Positions 16,034-24,928 of a stretch of DNA of 64,000 nucleotides are shown here, piece by piece. The position numbers were made by a program, and so were the translations under genes. Numbering within the stretch: position 1 is the first letter of the stretch; each line of letters opens with the position of its first letter. Source of the DNA: Streptomyces sp. ICBB 8177 (lineage in GTDB: Bacteria > Actinomycetota > Actinomycetes > Streptomycetales > Streptomycetaceae); the NCBI RefSeq assembly GCF_003144095.1, contig NZ_NSKH01000023.1, positions 1 through 64,000 of the forward strand, in the 5' to 3' direction. The notes under the pieces were generated by a model. The model saw only the letters and a program-made list of their open reading frames with translations. It did no database searches and had not been told where the DNA came from.

Positions 16034-17026
16034 GTGAGAAGGATGAGCAGGTGCATCGGCGTGGCTGCGCTGGTGGGGGCGATGGCGATGGGCATGAGCG
16101 GCTGCGGTGGCGGCAACTCGTCCGATTCCAAGCCCGGTTCGGCGGCCTCGTCGTCCGGTGCGAAGGCGAGCGGCGGTGCCGGCCCGTCCTCGACGCCGCA
16201 GCGGCCGCAGATGCTGCTCGACACCATCGAGCCGGAGGACGGTACGACGGTGGGGGTGGCGATGCCGATCTCCGTCACGTTCAGCAAGCCGGTGGCCGCC
16301 TCGGCGCGCGCGGACATCGAGAAGCATTTGAAGCTCACCACGTCGACCCCGGTCACCGGCGCGTGGCACTGGTTCGACTCCACGCGGGTGGACTTCCGGC
16401 CCAAGGCGTACTGGCCGTCCGGAACGAAGGTCACCCTCGACGCCCAGCTCACCGGCGTGGGCGACGGGAACGGGCGCTACGGGGTCCACTCCTACAAGCA
16501 CTCCTTCACCGTCGGGCCGGACGACGAGGTGCACGTGTACGCGGACCAGCACCTGATGAAGGTGTCCCGCAACGGTGCCGTGGTGAAGACCTTCCCGATC
16601 GACGCCGGCAGTGCGAAGTACCCCTCGTGGAACGGGACGATGGCGGTCATCAGCAAGTCCCGCGAGGTGCTGATGGATTCGTGCAGCGTCCACATCGCGT
16701 GCAGCAAGAGCGACCCGAACTACTACCACCAGAACTACCCGTTCGCCGTGGAGCTGACGACTTCCGGGACGTACGTGCACTACTCCGACGGTGACCCCCA
16801 GCCGGGCCACGGCAGCGGCTCGCACGGCTGCGTCCACCTGTCGATGCCCAACGCGCAGTGGTTCTTCGGTTTCGCCCGCGAGGGCGACCCGGTCACCATC
16901 TCGGGTTCCACCAGTCCCGCCGCCCAGCCGGACAACGGCTACGCCGACTACGACGTCACGAACTGGAGCGACTGGATCGCCCCCAGCTCCAGCGGCCTCG
17001 GCCAGTTCACCACCGCGGCCTCCTGA
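16034..17026 (+). CDS. L,D-transpeptidase lipoprotein with Ig-like domains
   Basis: A cell-wall cross-linking enzyme that forms 3-3 peptide bridges in peptidoglycan, anchored outside the membrane as a lipoprotein. The signal sequence ends in the lipobox MSGC, followed by a Ser/Gly/Ala-rich linker, an Ig-like domain with LLDTIEPEDGTTVGVAMPIS and WHWFDSTRVDFRPKAYWPSG, and a YkuD catalytic domain. The active-site motif is HGSGSHGCVHLS with Cys at about residue 266. It carries His where many relatives have Arg in HGCVRL. Start choice is uncertain: GTG at 16034, ATG at 16043, or an in-frame GTG at 15977 with an unlikely Gln/Gly-rich leader. A strong terminator follows. Confidence 0.93.
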   Translation: MRRMSRCIGVAALVGAMAMGMSGCGGGNSSDSKPGSAASSSGAKASGGAGPSSTPQRPQMLLDTIEPEDGTTVGVAMPISVTFSKPVAASARADIEKHLKLTTSTPVTGAWHWFDSTRVDFRPKAYWPSGTKVTLDAQLTGVGDGNGRYGVHSYKHSFTVGPDDEVHVYADQHLMKVSRNGAVVKTFPIDAGSAKYPSWNGTMAVISKSREVLMDSCSVHIACSKSDPNYYHQNYPFAVELTTSGTYVHYSDGDPQPGHGSGSHGCVHLSMPNAQWFFGFAREGDPVTISGSTSPAAQPDNGYADYDVTNWSDWIAPSSSGLGQFTTAAS

Positions 17027-17046
17027 GGGCGGCCCTGAAACCCCGC

Positions 17047-17083
17047 GTCCCGGCGGGCACCCACGTTCGGTGCCCGCCGGGAC
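17047..17083 (+). terminator. Terminator hairpin after the L,D-transpeptidase gene
   Basis: A perfect 15-bp stem GTCCCGGCGGGCACC (17047-17061) with its complement at 17069-17083 and a 7-base loop, beginning 21 bases after the stop codon. Confidence 0.85.
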
Positions 17084-17203
17084 GGCAGGTGGCCCCGGTG
17101 CGGCGTCAACGCGCCCGCACGCACGTCATGTCAGTGCGTTCACGTTCTGCCCGACGGGTGTCCACGGCCGGGCCGCCGCTACGTCAGCGACTGCGCCGCA
17201 GGC

Positions 17204-17626
17204 TCAGCCGACGCGGACGGTCGCCACGCTGGAGGTGTGCAGGCGCACAGGGTGCGGGTCGTGAGCGTTCTTCAGGCCGTACAACACCGCGCGGAACTCC
17301 AGGTTGCCGCGGCGCGCGGACGTGCCGTGCGCGGTGACGCGCGCCTCGCCCTTGACGGCGGCGCCGCAGTTCTCCTGGTGCCATCCCTCGCCGAAGCCGT
17401 TCTCCTCCACGCACAGTTGGTGCAGGTAACCGGCGCTGTCGTCGTTGCCCTGGGCCGTGACCGTGATGGTCTTGCCGACGTGCGCCGTGTGCGGTGCCGT
17501 GATGTCCACCGCGCCCTTGGCGAAGGCCGGCGCGGCGGCCAGAGTCAGCGATGCAAGACCCAGCGCGCCGATCACGGCCGCACGTCCGCCGCGCGCCCTC
17601 AGCCCGTTCGTCTTCGTCCTGGTCAT
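17204..17626 (-). CDS. Small secreted protein of unknown function
   Basis: A 140-residue protein with a clear Sec signal peptide: a basic start (MTRTKTNGLRARGGR), a hydrophobic core (AAVIGALGLASLTLAAAP) and a cleavage site after AFA. The mature part is a short beta-rich domain with a cysteine pair (HQLCVEENGFGEGWHQENC) that may form a disulphide. I do not recognise the family. The start at 17626 is fixed by an excellent GGAGGAAAAGTCC just upstream; the longer frame to 17698 is not needed. It stands alone between the transpeptidase and a membrane protein gene. Confidence 0.8.
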   Translation of the reverse strand: MTRTKTNGLRARGGRAAVIGALGLASLTLAAAPAFAKGAVDITAPHTAHVGKTITVTAQGNDDSAGYLHQLCVEENGFGEGWHQENCGAAVKGEARVTAHGTSARRGNLEFRAVLYGLKNAHDPHPVRLHTSSVATVRVG

Positions 17627-17932
17627 GGACTTTTCCTCCCCGCGGACTTCCCACTCTGTGGGGTCCGCCCTTTCACGCAGGCGCCCCGTGCGCCTCACTG
17701 ATCATCCACACGATCCGACCGCCCCACCGGGTTGCGCCTCGCCCGGCGCTGTTACGGAACCCCGACATTTTGTGCCTGCTCCGCGCAGCAGCCTCGTGAA
17801 ACCAGCCGAGTACCCCACTCCCCGTGACTGAATCCGCCCATCTCGTACCTGGCCGGATCGCGTCACGTCGCTCCTCCGGGGTACCCGGCATGCCGGCGCC
17901 CGCGGCGCGCGGGTGCCGGCGTACGAGGGCAG

Positions 17933-18652
17933 GTGAGCGGAATGCCGCAGTCATCGCGCGGGCCGTCCCCCGACGGCGTCGGGCCGCCGCGGACCGAGGA
18001 CCTGACGCGGATCGTACTGAGGCCGCTGGCCAGCAGCCTGCCGCTGGGGTTCTTCGCCTTCGGTACCGGCAGCGTGCTGCTCACCGCCGCGCAGCTGCGG
18101 TGGGTGCCGCTGACGCAGACCAGATCGCTGATGCTGCTCGTGCTGGTCTTCGTGGTGCCGCTGGAACTGCTCGCCGGCGTGCTGGCGTTCCTGGCGCGGG
18201 ACGGGGGCGCCGCCACCGCGCTGTCCGTGCTGGGGTGCACCTGGGCGGGCGCGTCGCTCGTCATGCTCTCCGGCCCGCCCGGCCGCCCCAGCCCCGTCCT
18301 CGCCGTCTTCCTGTTGTGCGTCGCGCCGCTGATGCTGACGTTCAGCGTCGTCGCGCTGCGCGGCAAGCCGTTGTTCGGGCTCCTGCTGCTGATCGGGGCG
18401 GGCCGGTTCGTGCTCACCGGCGCCTACCAGGCGGGCGCCGGGCCGAGCGTGCAGACCGCTGCCGGGTGGGTCGGGGTGGCGCTGGCCGCGTTCGCGCTGT
18501 ACGGCGGGCTGGCGCTGCTGCTGGAGGACACCCTCCAGCGCACGGTGCTGCCGCTGGGCCGGCTCGGCAGGGCTCGCACGTCGATCCAGGGGGACCTCGG
18601 CCACCAGCTGGACCGCGCGGAACGGGAGGCGGGCGTGCGCCGCCAGCTGTGA
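17933..18652 (+). CDS. Six-helix membrane protein, possibly GPR1/FUN34/YaaH-like
   Basis: A 239-residue integral membrane protein. Six hydrophobic stretches alternate with short loops, beginning with LRPLASSLPLGFFAFGTGSV and LMLLVLVFVVPLELLAGVLA. The pattern of a Pro/Leu/Gly-rich first helix followed by six helices resembles the acetate transporter-like GPR1/FUN34/YaaH family, but no diagnostic motif is certain. The C-terminal tail LEDTLQRTVLPLGRLGRART is cytoplasmic and basic. It starts at GTG 17933 with a weak ribosome site. It is convergent with the MFS gene, leaving 58 bases between stops. A specific substrate cannot be given. Confidence 0.8.
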   Translation: MSGMPQSSRGPSPDGVGPPRTEDLTRIVLRPLASSLPLGFFAFGTGSVLLTAAQLRWVPLTQTRSLMLLVLVFVVPLELLAGVLAFLARDGGAATALSVLGCTWAGASLVMLSGPPGRPSPVLAVFLLCVAPLMLTFSVVALRGKPLFGLLLLIGAGRFVLTGAYQAGAGPSVQTAAGWVGVALAAFALYGGLALLLEDTLQRTVLPLGRLGRARTSIQGDLGHQLDRAEREAGVRRQL

Positions 18653-18710
18653 CCTATTGGCGGGCACATCCGCTCCCTTCGAGAACCCCTCAAGGCTCCC
18701 TCTGGCTCCC

Positions 18711-20015
18711 TCAAGCCGATGCCGCCGCCGGCTCCACCCGCACCCCGTGCGGCAGCCTCCGTACCGCCGGGACCAGCAGGGGCAGCGTCACCAGCAGCGA
18801 GTAGAGCAGTCCCGCCGCCGTCGCGACCGCGTACGGGCCGAAGGCCTCCGTCAGCGGGCCCATCGACAACTGGCCGACGGGGATCGCCACGTACGACAGC
18901 AGCTCGTCGTACGCCGCGACTCGCGACAGCACGCCCGGCTCGATGTGTTCCTGGAGACTGGTGTCCCAGGCGGTCGCCATCACCGACGAACCCATGCCCG
19001 CCACGAACGCGGCCCCCACCAGCCACGGCACCGCGACCCGGGTTCCGAGGGCGAGCAGCGGCAACCCGCCCAGCACGCAGGCGAGTTGACCGAGGAGCAG
19101 GAAGCGCCGTACGGCCAGCCGGTACAGCAGGCCGCTGGTCAACAGCATGCCCGCGCCGCGCACGCTGAGCACCAGACCCCATGTCGCGGGCGATCCCATG
19201 CGGGTGGTCAGCTCGGGGCCGAGGATCTGCCAGGTGCCGGTGCCGACCAGGTTCACCCCGCAGAACGCGAGCGTCACCGGCCACACCCACGGCGTGCGGC
19301 GGAACGTGTTCCAGCCCTCCCGCAGCTCGCGTGCGAGGCGGTGGCGCTCCGGCGCCGCGATCCGGCCGCCGGGGGAGGCGGGCCTTCGACAGGAGGGCAG
19401 CCGCGTCAGGCACACCGCCGCCAGCAGGAAGCTCACCGCGTCCAGCGCGATCGCCGTACCGCCGCCCGCCGCGGCCACCAGCACGCCGCAGACGCTGGGG
19501 CCGAGCACCTTCGTGCCGTTCTTCACGGAGCCGAGCAGGGCGTTGGCGCGCCGCAGCCGGCCCCTGGCGACCAGTTCGGGCAGCAGACCCCGCAGCGCGG
19601 GTGAAGTGAACGCGCCCAGCAGCCCGTTGAGGAAGCTGAGCGCGGCCACGGGCGCCGGCGCGTACCGCCCGGTCAGCAGCAGCGCCGCCACCGTGCCCTG
19701 GGTCAGCGCGGAGCCGAGGTTGGCGGCCACCAGGACGAGGCGCCGGGGCAGGCGGTCCGCGACCGCGCCGCCGACCAGCATGAAGCCCAGCAACGGCAAC
19801 GTGCGCGCGGCCAGGACCAGGCCCAGGTCACCGGCCCGCCCGGACGCGCCGAGCACGGCGAAGGCCAGCGCCACCGGGGCCATCGAACTGCCCAGCAGGG
19901 AGACGGTCTGCGCGGTGAGCAACCAGCGGAACCCGGCCGGGGAGGGCGCGGGGTCCGACAGGCCGGTACGAGGAGCGGACGCGGGCACGGGCGGGGGAGG
20001 GGTCGGCGGAAGCAC
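18711..20015 (-). CDS. MFS transporter (EntS-like exporter family)
   Basis: A 434-residue major-facilitator transporter with 12 predicted helices. The first helix and loop read FRWLLTAQTVSLLGSSMAPVA, and the loop 2-3 motif is GGAVADRLPRRLVLVAANLG, matching the GxxxDRxxRR signature. The general layout is that of the EntS/multidrug MFS_3 group that exports siderophores or drugs. The GTG start at 20015 was chosen because the frame further upstream is Pro-rich and not membrane-like. It is transcribed divergently from a DUF5937-type ArsR regulator gene 183 bases away, which probably controls it. Confidence 0.92.
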   Translation of the reverse strand: MLPPTPPPPVPASAPRTGLSDPAPSPAGFRWLLTAQTVSLLGSSMAPVALAFAVLGASGRAGDLGLVLAARTLPLLGFMLVGGAVADRLPRRLVLVAANLGSALTQGTVAALLLTGRYAPAPVAALSFLNGLLGAFTSPALRGLLPELVARGRLRRANALLGSVKNGTKVLGPSVCGVLVAAAGGGTAIALDAVSFLLAAVCLTRLPSCRRPASPGGRIAAPERHRLARELREGWNTFRRTPWVWPVTLAFCGVNLVGTGTWQILGPELTTRMGSPATWGLVLSVRGAGMLLTSGLLYRLAVRRFLLLGQLACVLGGLPLLALGTRVAVPWLVGAAFVAGMGSSVMATAWDTSLQEHIEPGVLSRVAAYDELLSYVAIPVGQLSMGPLTEAFGPYAVATAAGLLYSLLVTLPLLVPAVRRLPHGVRVEPAAASA

Positions 20016-20054
20016 CGCCGCAGTCTCGCCACAGATCGCCGCCGCGCACCAACG

Positions 20055-20072
20055 TTTCGCCTCCCGCCGAAA
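20055..20072. promoter_or_regulatory. Inverted repeat TTTCG-N8-CGAAA in the MFS/ArsR intergenic region
   Basis: An 18-base interrupted palindrome between the divergent transporter and regulator genes, 40 bases before the MFS start. Its position suits an operator for the adjacent ArsR-type protein, but the arms are short and it could be chance. Confidence 0.3.
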
Positions 20073-20198
20073 GCTGCCGTTCCGGCCTGCCGTGGGGGCG
20101 GCCCGAAGGGTACGAACAGCCAGAACTGCCTGAAGGCGGCGGCACCGGAGGCGGCCAACCCGCCGCCATAGCCGCGCCGGTGCGGTAGAACCGCCAGG

Positions 20199-21236
20199 GT
20201 GGTCCTCCTGCGCCTCGACTCGCTGGCCCTGTCCCGCTCCCGTTTCGCGCTCTCGCCGCTCGCGGAGACGATGGGCGCCGTCATCACGCTCACGCGGCCG
20301 TGTGCCGACCCCTGGCTCACCCCGTGGCGCGACCGGCACCGCCGCGCCTTCCGCGCCGTGCTGGACGCGGACCCGTTCGCCGCCGGGCTGGTCGGGCTCA
20401 TCGGTGCGACGAAGTACCTGCCGGGGCACATCACGTTGCCGCCCACCGGTGGCATGCGCACCCGGATCGACGACGAGCTGGCGCGGATGGCCGGGGTGCC
20501 CGACGAGGTGATCGGACAGGACATGCGCCGTGCGCTGGAGGCGAGTTGGGAGCCGCGTGAACGGCACGACCTGGCCCGCTGGTTCACCGGCCGGAACTGG
20601 GGTGCGCGGACGGCGGAGTTGTTCCGGCACGTGTGGGACGCGTACGTGGCCGAGGACTGGCCGCGCCGCCGTGCCGCCCTCGAACGCGACGTGACGTACC
20701 GCGCGGGCCTGCTCGCCGCCTACGGGTGGCCGAAGGCGCTGGACCGGATGAGCCGGCACAGCGCGTGGGTCGGCGCGGACGCGATCCGCTTCAGCAGCAG
20801 GCCGGGGCACGACCGCGTGGTCGGGCCGGACGGCATGCTCTTCGTGCCGTACACCAGCTCACGCGGCGGCACGTGGCTGTGCGCGGCGCCCGGGCAGCCG
20901 TACGCGTTGGTGTACCCGGCGCGGGGTACGGGGGAGGCGGGCACGGCGCCGGAACCCGGCGCCCGGGACCGGGCGTTGGCACGGCTGGTGGGAGCCGGGC
21001 GGGCGGCGATCCTGCGCAGTCTCGAACGCCCGGCCACGAGCAGCGAACTCGCCGCGGAACTGGGCGTCTCCCTCGGCACGGTCGGCGGCCACCTGGCGGT
21101 GCTGAGGGACGCGGACCTGGTCACCGGCGCCCGAGTGGGCCGCCGCGTCGTCTACCGCCGCACGGAGACGGGCGAGGCGCTGACGCGCGGAACGACCCCG
21201 CCGCGGCCCGGGGAGCAACCACGAGCCGAGCCTTAG
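20199..21236 (+). CDS. ArsR-family regulator with DUF5937 domain
   Basis: A 345-residue transcription factor. The C-terminal 80 residues form a winged helix-turn-helix: AAILRSLERPATSSELAAELG, then SLGTVGGHLAVLRDADLVTG and the wing GRRVVYRRTETGEALT. The preceding 250 residues (LSPLAETMGAVITLTRP onward, with an RFSSRPGHD and YTSSRGGTW core) match the actinobacterial DUF5937 sensor module. TAGAAC (20186-20191) is 7 bases before the GTG, so the transcript is probably leaderless. Divergence from the MFS exporter suggests ligand-dependent repression of it. Confidence 0.88.
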   Translation: MVLLRLDSLALSRSRFALSPLAETMGAVITLTRPCADPWLTPWRDRHRRAFRAVLDADPFAAGLVGLIGATKYLPGHITLPPTGGMRTRIDDELARMAGVPDEVIGQDMRRALEASWEPRERHDLARWFTGRNWGARTAELFRHVWDAYVAEDWPRRRAALERDVTYRAGLLAAYGWPKALDRMSRHSAWVGADAIRFSSRPGHDRVVGPDGMLFVPYTSSRGGTWLCAAPGQPYALVYPARGTGEAGTAPEPGARDRALARLVGAGRAAILRSLERPATSSELAAELGVSLGTVGGHLAVLRDADLVTGARVGRRVVYRRTETGEALTRGTTPPRPGEQPRAEP

Positions 21237-21351
21237 CAGGCCGCCCGGTGGTCGCGCGCCCGCTCAGGACGCCGGCGCCGGGGCGCGAAGGCGCCTGGTC
21301 GTGAGGACGCCGCCGTCGGCGGCTGAGCGCCGAGCGGCGCCCGGACGTCGC

Positions 21352-21391
21352 GGAGGGGAGGGGGCGCCGCGCGGCGGCGCCTCCCTCCCTC
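21352..21391. terminator. Bidirectional terminator between ArsR and PEP-mutase-family genes
   Basis: The stem GGCGCCGC (21363-21370) pairs with GCGGCGCC (21374-21381) over a 3-base loop and is extended by a G/A-rich left arm and a C/T-rich right arm (21352-21391). It sits between convergent genes. Confidence 0.75.
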
Positions 21392-21408
21392 GGGTCACCC
21401 GAGTCGAG

Positions 21409-22302
21409 TCACCCCACACCCACCGGCTCGGTCGGGGCGGGGAGTCGGGGTGGGAGCGGACGTGCGGTGTGGTGGCGGCTGATGTTCTGCTCCAGCAGCG
21501 CCTGCGACTCCGCCACGCCCACGCTGCGCGCGGTGTGCTCCGGCAATCTGCCGTCCGCGCACTTGAGTTGGGTGAGCGCGTCGTCGATCGCCGAGTGGGC
21601 GGCGAACAGGCACGGGGTGCTGTAGATCGCCACGTCCACGCCGAGATCGGCCAGTTCGGTCAGGGACAGCCGGGGGGACTTGCCGCCCGCGATCTGGTTG
21701 AACAGCAGCGGTTTGTCGCCGATCACATCGCGGACCTTGCGGATCCACTCCACGCTGCGCACGCCGTCGACCAGGACGACGTCCGCGTCGGTGGCGGCCA
21801 GGGCCTGGGCGCGGCGCAGGATCTCCGCCTCCTCGGTGGCGTCGGTGCGGGCGACGACGACCAGGTCGCGCCGGGCGTCGAGCACCATGCCCAGCTTCTC
21901 CAGGTACTGGTCGAGCGGCAGCACCCGTTTGCCGTCCACGTGGCCGCAGCGCCGGGGGCGTGCCTGGTCCTCCAGGATCACACCGGAGGCGCCGGCGGCC
22001 TCCAGGTGCTGGACGACGTGGCACGCGGTCTCCGGGTCGACGTAGCCGTCGTCGATGTCGACCAGCAGATGCTGGCGCGGGAACGCGAGCCGCAGCCGCT
22101 GCACGAAGTGCACGATGTCGGGCCAGGCGATGAAGCCGATGTCGGGGAGTCCGTAGTGGGAGGCGGCGAAGCCGAACCCGGAGATGAACATCCCGTCGTA
22201 GTGCTGGGCCGCGAGGGACGCGGAGAACATGTCGAAGACGCCGATCAGGGGCGTCGTGCCACGTTCGCCTATCGCGTGCCGTAGCCGGTCGGGGTGGTTC
22301 AC
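21409..22302 (-). CDS. Isocitrate lyase / PEP mutase family protein
   Basis: A 297-residue TIM-barrel enzyme of the isocitrate lyase/phosphoenolpyruvate mutase superfamily, members of which cleave or form C-C or P-C bonds next to a carboxylate using Mg2+. Visible motifs are PLIGVFDMFSASLA, SGFGFAASHYGLPD, the metal-binding Asp pair in VDIDDGYVDP, GVILEDQARPRRCGH-GK (equivalent to the KKCGH loop of lyases), and VVVARTDA. The RRCGH loop suggests a lyase such as methylisocitrate or oxaloacetate-type hydrolase rather than a phosphonate mutase, but the substrate is open. The GTG start has a strong GGAGGATAGGC upstream. It seems to be a single-gene unit. Confidence 0.88.
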   Translation of the reverse strand: MNHPDRLRHAIGERGTTPLIGVFDMFSASLAAQHYDGMFISGFGFAASHYGLPDIGFIAWPDIVHFVQRLRLAFPRQHLLVDIDDGYVDPETACHVVQHLEAAGASGVILEDQARPRRCGHVDGKRVLPLDQYLEKLGMVLDARRDLVVVARTDATEEAEILRRAQALAATDADVVLVDGVRSVEWIRKVRDVIGDKPLLFNQIAGGKSPRLSLTELADLGVDVAIYSTPCLFAAHSAIDDALTQLKCADGRLPEHTARSVGVAESQALLEQNISRHHTARPLPPRLPAPTEPVGVG

Positions 22303-22882
22303 GCCTATCCTCCAGATGCTGGTCGTGGGTCCGTCGTCCGCTTGCCTGCCAGCGCCGGACGACGGTGAGGTGATGACACGTCACGACTGGACCCCGAGGG
22401 CGGCGCCGCATGGCGCGCGCCCTCGGAACTTTTACACCCAAGTACGCCCAAGTCGCTACCGACTGCTAATGTCGGTGACAGCCAGTGACAGAATACCCAA
22501 GGGGAAGTCAAAGAACAATCAGTCATTGGTCAAGTCACCAGCGTGCGGCGGGTTCACGCCGCTCCGTCAACTCCCGTCGTCGGCTAGCCGTTACGGGTGA
22601 GAAGCGGCGTCCTGTCCTCGCCGATACGGCATCAATCGGGGCATACGTCCCTCGCGAGATCGTCCTGTTCCCGCCCCGGCCCTGCCCCGGTGGCCGATCC
22701 GCACGCCCCGGCTCCGCACCCCGCCTCCATCCGCCGGGGGACGTCCTCGCACGCCCGAACGGGCGGTTTCCGTCAATCACTTGCTGACGCCCGACGAGCC
22801 CGCCGATGCCGGACGCGCCGCCGCCCACGCGGAGGGAGGCGCCGCTCGCGACGCCTCCCTTCCCCCGTTCACGACGGCTGGT
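22303..22882. other. 580-base non-coding interval
   Basis: No convincing gene on either strand. An AT-richer patch at 22470-22540 lies upstream of the PEP-mutase-family gene on its strand and may hold its promoter. There is a short inverted repeat GAGGGCGGCGCC / GCGCGCGCCCTC around 22397-22426. The right end next to the arabinofuranosidase stop is GC-rich and includes GGAGGGAGGCGCC-like segments that may form its terminator. Confidence 0.5.
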
Positions 22883-24409
22883 TCACCCCAGATGGAACTG
22901 CTCTCCCGAGGACCCGTCGCAGTCCGCGATCTGGAGCCTCGTGCCGTTGGCCGTGGCGTTGCCCGTGGCGTCCAGGCAGCGGCCCGACTGGGGGTTGTAC
23001 AAGGTGCCGTCGGAGTGCTGGACCCACTTCTGGCCCCCGACACCGTTGCAGTCCCACAACTCGACCTGCGTGCCGGCCGCCGTGCCGTCGCCGTCGATGT
23101 CCAGGCAGCGGCCGATCGTGCTCAGTGAGTCGTTTGCGTTGTGCGTCCAGTACTGGTCCTCCGCGTACGACTGGCAGTTCCACAGGTCGACGGCCGCGCC
23201 GTCGGTGCCCGTGTCGTCGCCGATGACGTCCACGCACTGGCCGCCGGGACCGGTGATGGGCTTCTGCGCGCCGTTGGGCACGTTGGTCTCGCCGCTGTAA
23301 CCGGCCGAGACGATGTTCGCCTGCACCGCGTTCTCCGTGGCGTCGGACGGATAGCCGGAGACCATCACGCCCTCGAAGAACGTGCCCATGTTCCAGTTGC
23401 TGTTGTCGCCGCCGGTGCCCAGGATGATGCCGCCCTCCTGGTGCATCGGCATGTAGCCTCCGCGCGTCGGCAACGAGCCGCTCCACCAGGTCGACAACCC
23501 GCCCGACGTCGCGTCACCCCCCTTGATCGCGTATGTCGTCTGCCCGTTGTCCTTCAACATGGCCGTGACGTAAGGGGTGTTGTTGCCCTTGTTGGCGGTG
23601 TTGGAGCCGTTGTCGCCCTGGAACATGCCGTTCTCCATGTCCGCCTCGACCCACGGGCCCGAACCGCTGCACGGCGAGAAGTAGCACGTGGTCGCGATCG
23701 ACACGGCGTCCATGTGGCCGTTGCCGGTGTCCGCGGGCGTGGACTCCGCGTTGCCGTAGTCGAAGCAGCACGCGGAACCCACGTGGGTGCCGCTCGCCAC
23801 CATGTACGCGCCCTCCGGCTGCCCGTTGACCGCCACACCGGCCGCCACGCCCGTGTAGCGGTAGCCGACGCCCGGCGAGATCCACACGCCGTACGCCTTG
23901 TGCCCGCCCACCGTCACCGCGATCTCGCTCGCGTCCGCGCCCCGGTCCGCGCCCATGCCGGAGGTGCCGGACGGGCCCGGGGTGAGGTCGTTGTGGTGGG
24001 AGGTCTGGTCGTAGATCCTCGTGATGCGGCACGTGGTGTTCGCGCAGAACGCGTCCTGCGCCGCCGCGTCCGCGTAACCGCCCGGCGACAGCAGCCCGAT
24101 GTTCGCGCTGCTGCCGTCGGAGGCCCGCGTGACCTGGTACAACGGTCCGTCGTACGAGGCGAACAACGCGCGCACCGTACTGTGCGCCGCCGCGCACGGC
24201 GTGCCGCCGGAGGCGTAGATGTCGCACGGCAACGATGTCGTGGCGCGGGAGACTCCCGGCAGGGCGATCAGGGCGGCGATCACGAGGGCGAGGGTCGCCA
24301 GGCCGGAGAGCAACGCCTTCCGGTACGGCGGCGACGTGCGGATGCGGTACGCCGCCCCGCCCGCGCCCGTCGGTACGGCTCTCGCGGTGAAGAAGCTCTT
24401 GACGCTCAT
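22883..24409 (-). CDS. Secreted GH54 alpha-L-arabinofuranosidase with ricin-type lectin domain
   Basis: An extracellular hemicellulase of 508 residues that should release arabinose side chains from arabinoxylan or arabinan. An N-terminal signal/anchor (LLSGLATLALVIAALIAL, residues 34-51) is followed by the GH54 catalytic domain from about residue 57 (LPCDIYASGGTPCAAAHST, LYQVTRASDG, RIYDQTSHHNDLTP, FDYGNAES, GIILGTGGDNSNWNMGTFFEGV). Residues about 390-508 form a ricin B-type trefoil (CBM13) with three repeats ending GQCVDVIGDD, GRCLDIDGDG and GRCLDATGNA, each followed by a QxW-like motif. Fungal GH54 enzymes carry CBM42 instead. GGAG upstream fixes the ATG. A lone gene. Confidence 0.93.
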   Translation of the reverse strand: MSVKSFFTARAVPTGAGGAAYRIRTSPPYRKALLSGLATLALVIAALIALPGVSRATTSLPCDIYASGGTPCAAAHSTVRALFASYDGPLYQVTRASDGSSANIGLLSPGGYADAAAQDAFCANTTCRITRIYDQTSHHNDLTPGPSGTSGMGADRGADASEIAVTVGGHKAYGVWISPGVGYRYTGVAAGVAVNGQPEGAYMVASGTHVGSACCFDYGNAESTPADTGNGHMDAVSIATTCYFSPCSGSGPWVEADMENGMFQGDNGSNTANKGNNTPYVTAMLKDNGQTTYAIKGGDATSGGLSTWWSGSLPTRGGYMPMHQEGGIILGTGGDNSNWNMGTFFEGVMVSGYPSDATENAVQANIVSAGYSGETNVPNGAQKPITGPGGQCVDVIGDDTGTDGAAVDLWNCQSYAEDQYWTHNANDSLSTIGRCLDIDGDGTAAGTQVELWDCNGVGGQKWVQHSDGTLYNPQSGRCLDATGNATANGTRLQIADCDGSSGEQFHLG

Positions 24410-24514
24410 GCTGTTGCTCCTGTGGGGGCAGGAGGGGCAGGGGCCCCAAGTCGGCGATACGACAGGGGAATTGACGCGTGGGGGGATCGCAATTCGCTGC
24501 GGGTGTCCAGGACG

Positions 24515-24820
24515 CTACGCGCCCTGGTGGAACGCGTCAATATTTGTGCAGTTCGTCGCTCGCGGCGCTTCATTCATGGCGTGAAATTGTTGGTTTATGT
24601 TAGGTGGTGACGAGCCGTCACTTGCTTCGGGCGGCAGGCACGGACCGTGATCACTGCGGCCGTGCCGCCGCCCCCGAGTGTTCGCCTCCGCCACCCGCGC
24701 GCTCAGCACCTCTCCTTGCGTCGCCTCCCGAACCGACTCCGGCCGCGCGTCCCACTCCGATCCGCCACCCAGGGGCCGGAGTTGGACGTACGAACCGTCA
24801 CACGCCAACACCACCCCCAC
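24515..24820 (-). CDS. Small conserved-type hypothetical protein, probably N-terminally shortened
   Basis: A short frame of 101 codons. The first 60 residues (VGVVLACDGSYVQLRPLGGG, then SEWDARPESVREATQGEVLSARV) resemble a small protein family frequent in streptomycetes, in which this segment is normally preceded by about 15 residues containing a GxLVxD-type start. Here an in-frame stop lies just upstream of the GTG at 24820, so the protein is either started at one of three clustered GTG codons or has lost its N-terminus. The C-terminal 40 residues (NINQQFHAMNEAPRATN) are AT-richer and unlike the family. I give no function. It sits beside the repeat array. Confidence 0.45.
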   Translation of the reverse strand: MGVVLACDGSYVQLRPLGGGSEWDARPESVREATQGEVLSARVAEANTRGRRHGRSDHGPCLPPEASDGSSPPNINQQFHAMNEAPRATNCTNIDAFHQGA

Positions 24821-24928
24821 CCGCTCCGTGAAGAGCGGTCAACTCCCTTACGACGCAGCCTGAAGCCTGCGGTTGCCCTCCAGGTGGACCGGAGCCTGCT
24901 GGGGGTTACGGGTTCGGGTGGGCGGTGG

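Noticed and set aside
23141-24610. 489-codon plus-strand frame opposite the arabinofuranosidase
   Set aside because: Arg/Val/His-rich shadow without start signal or motifs; the minus strand shows GH54 and lectin motifs.
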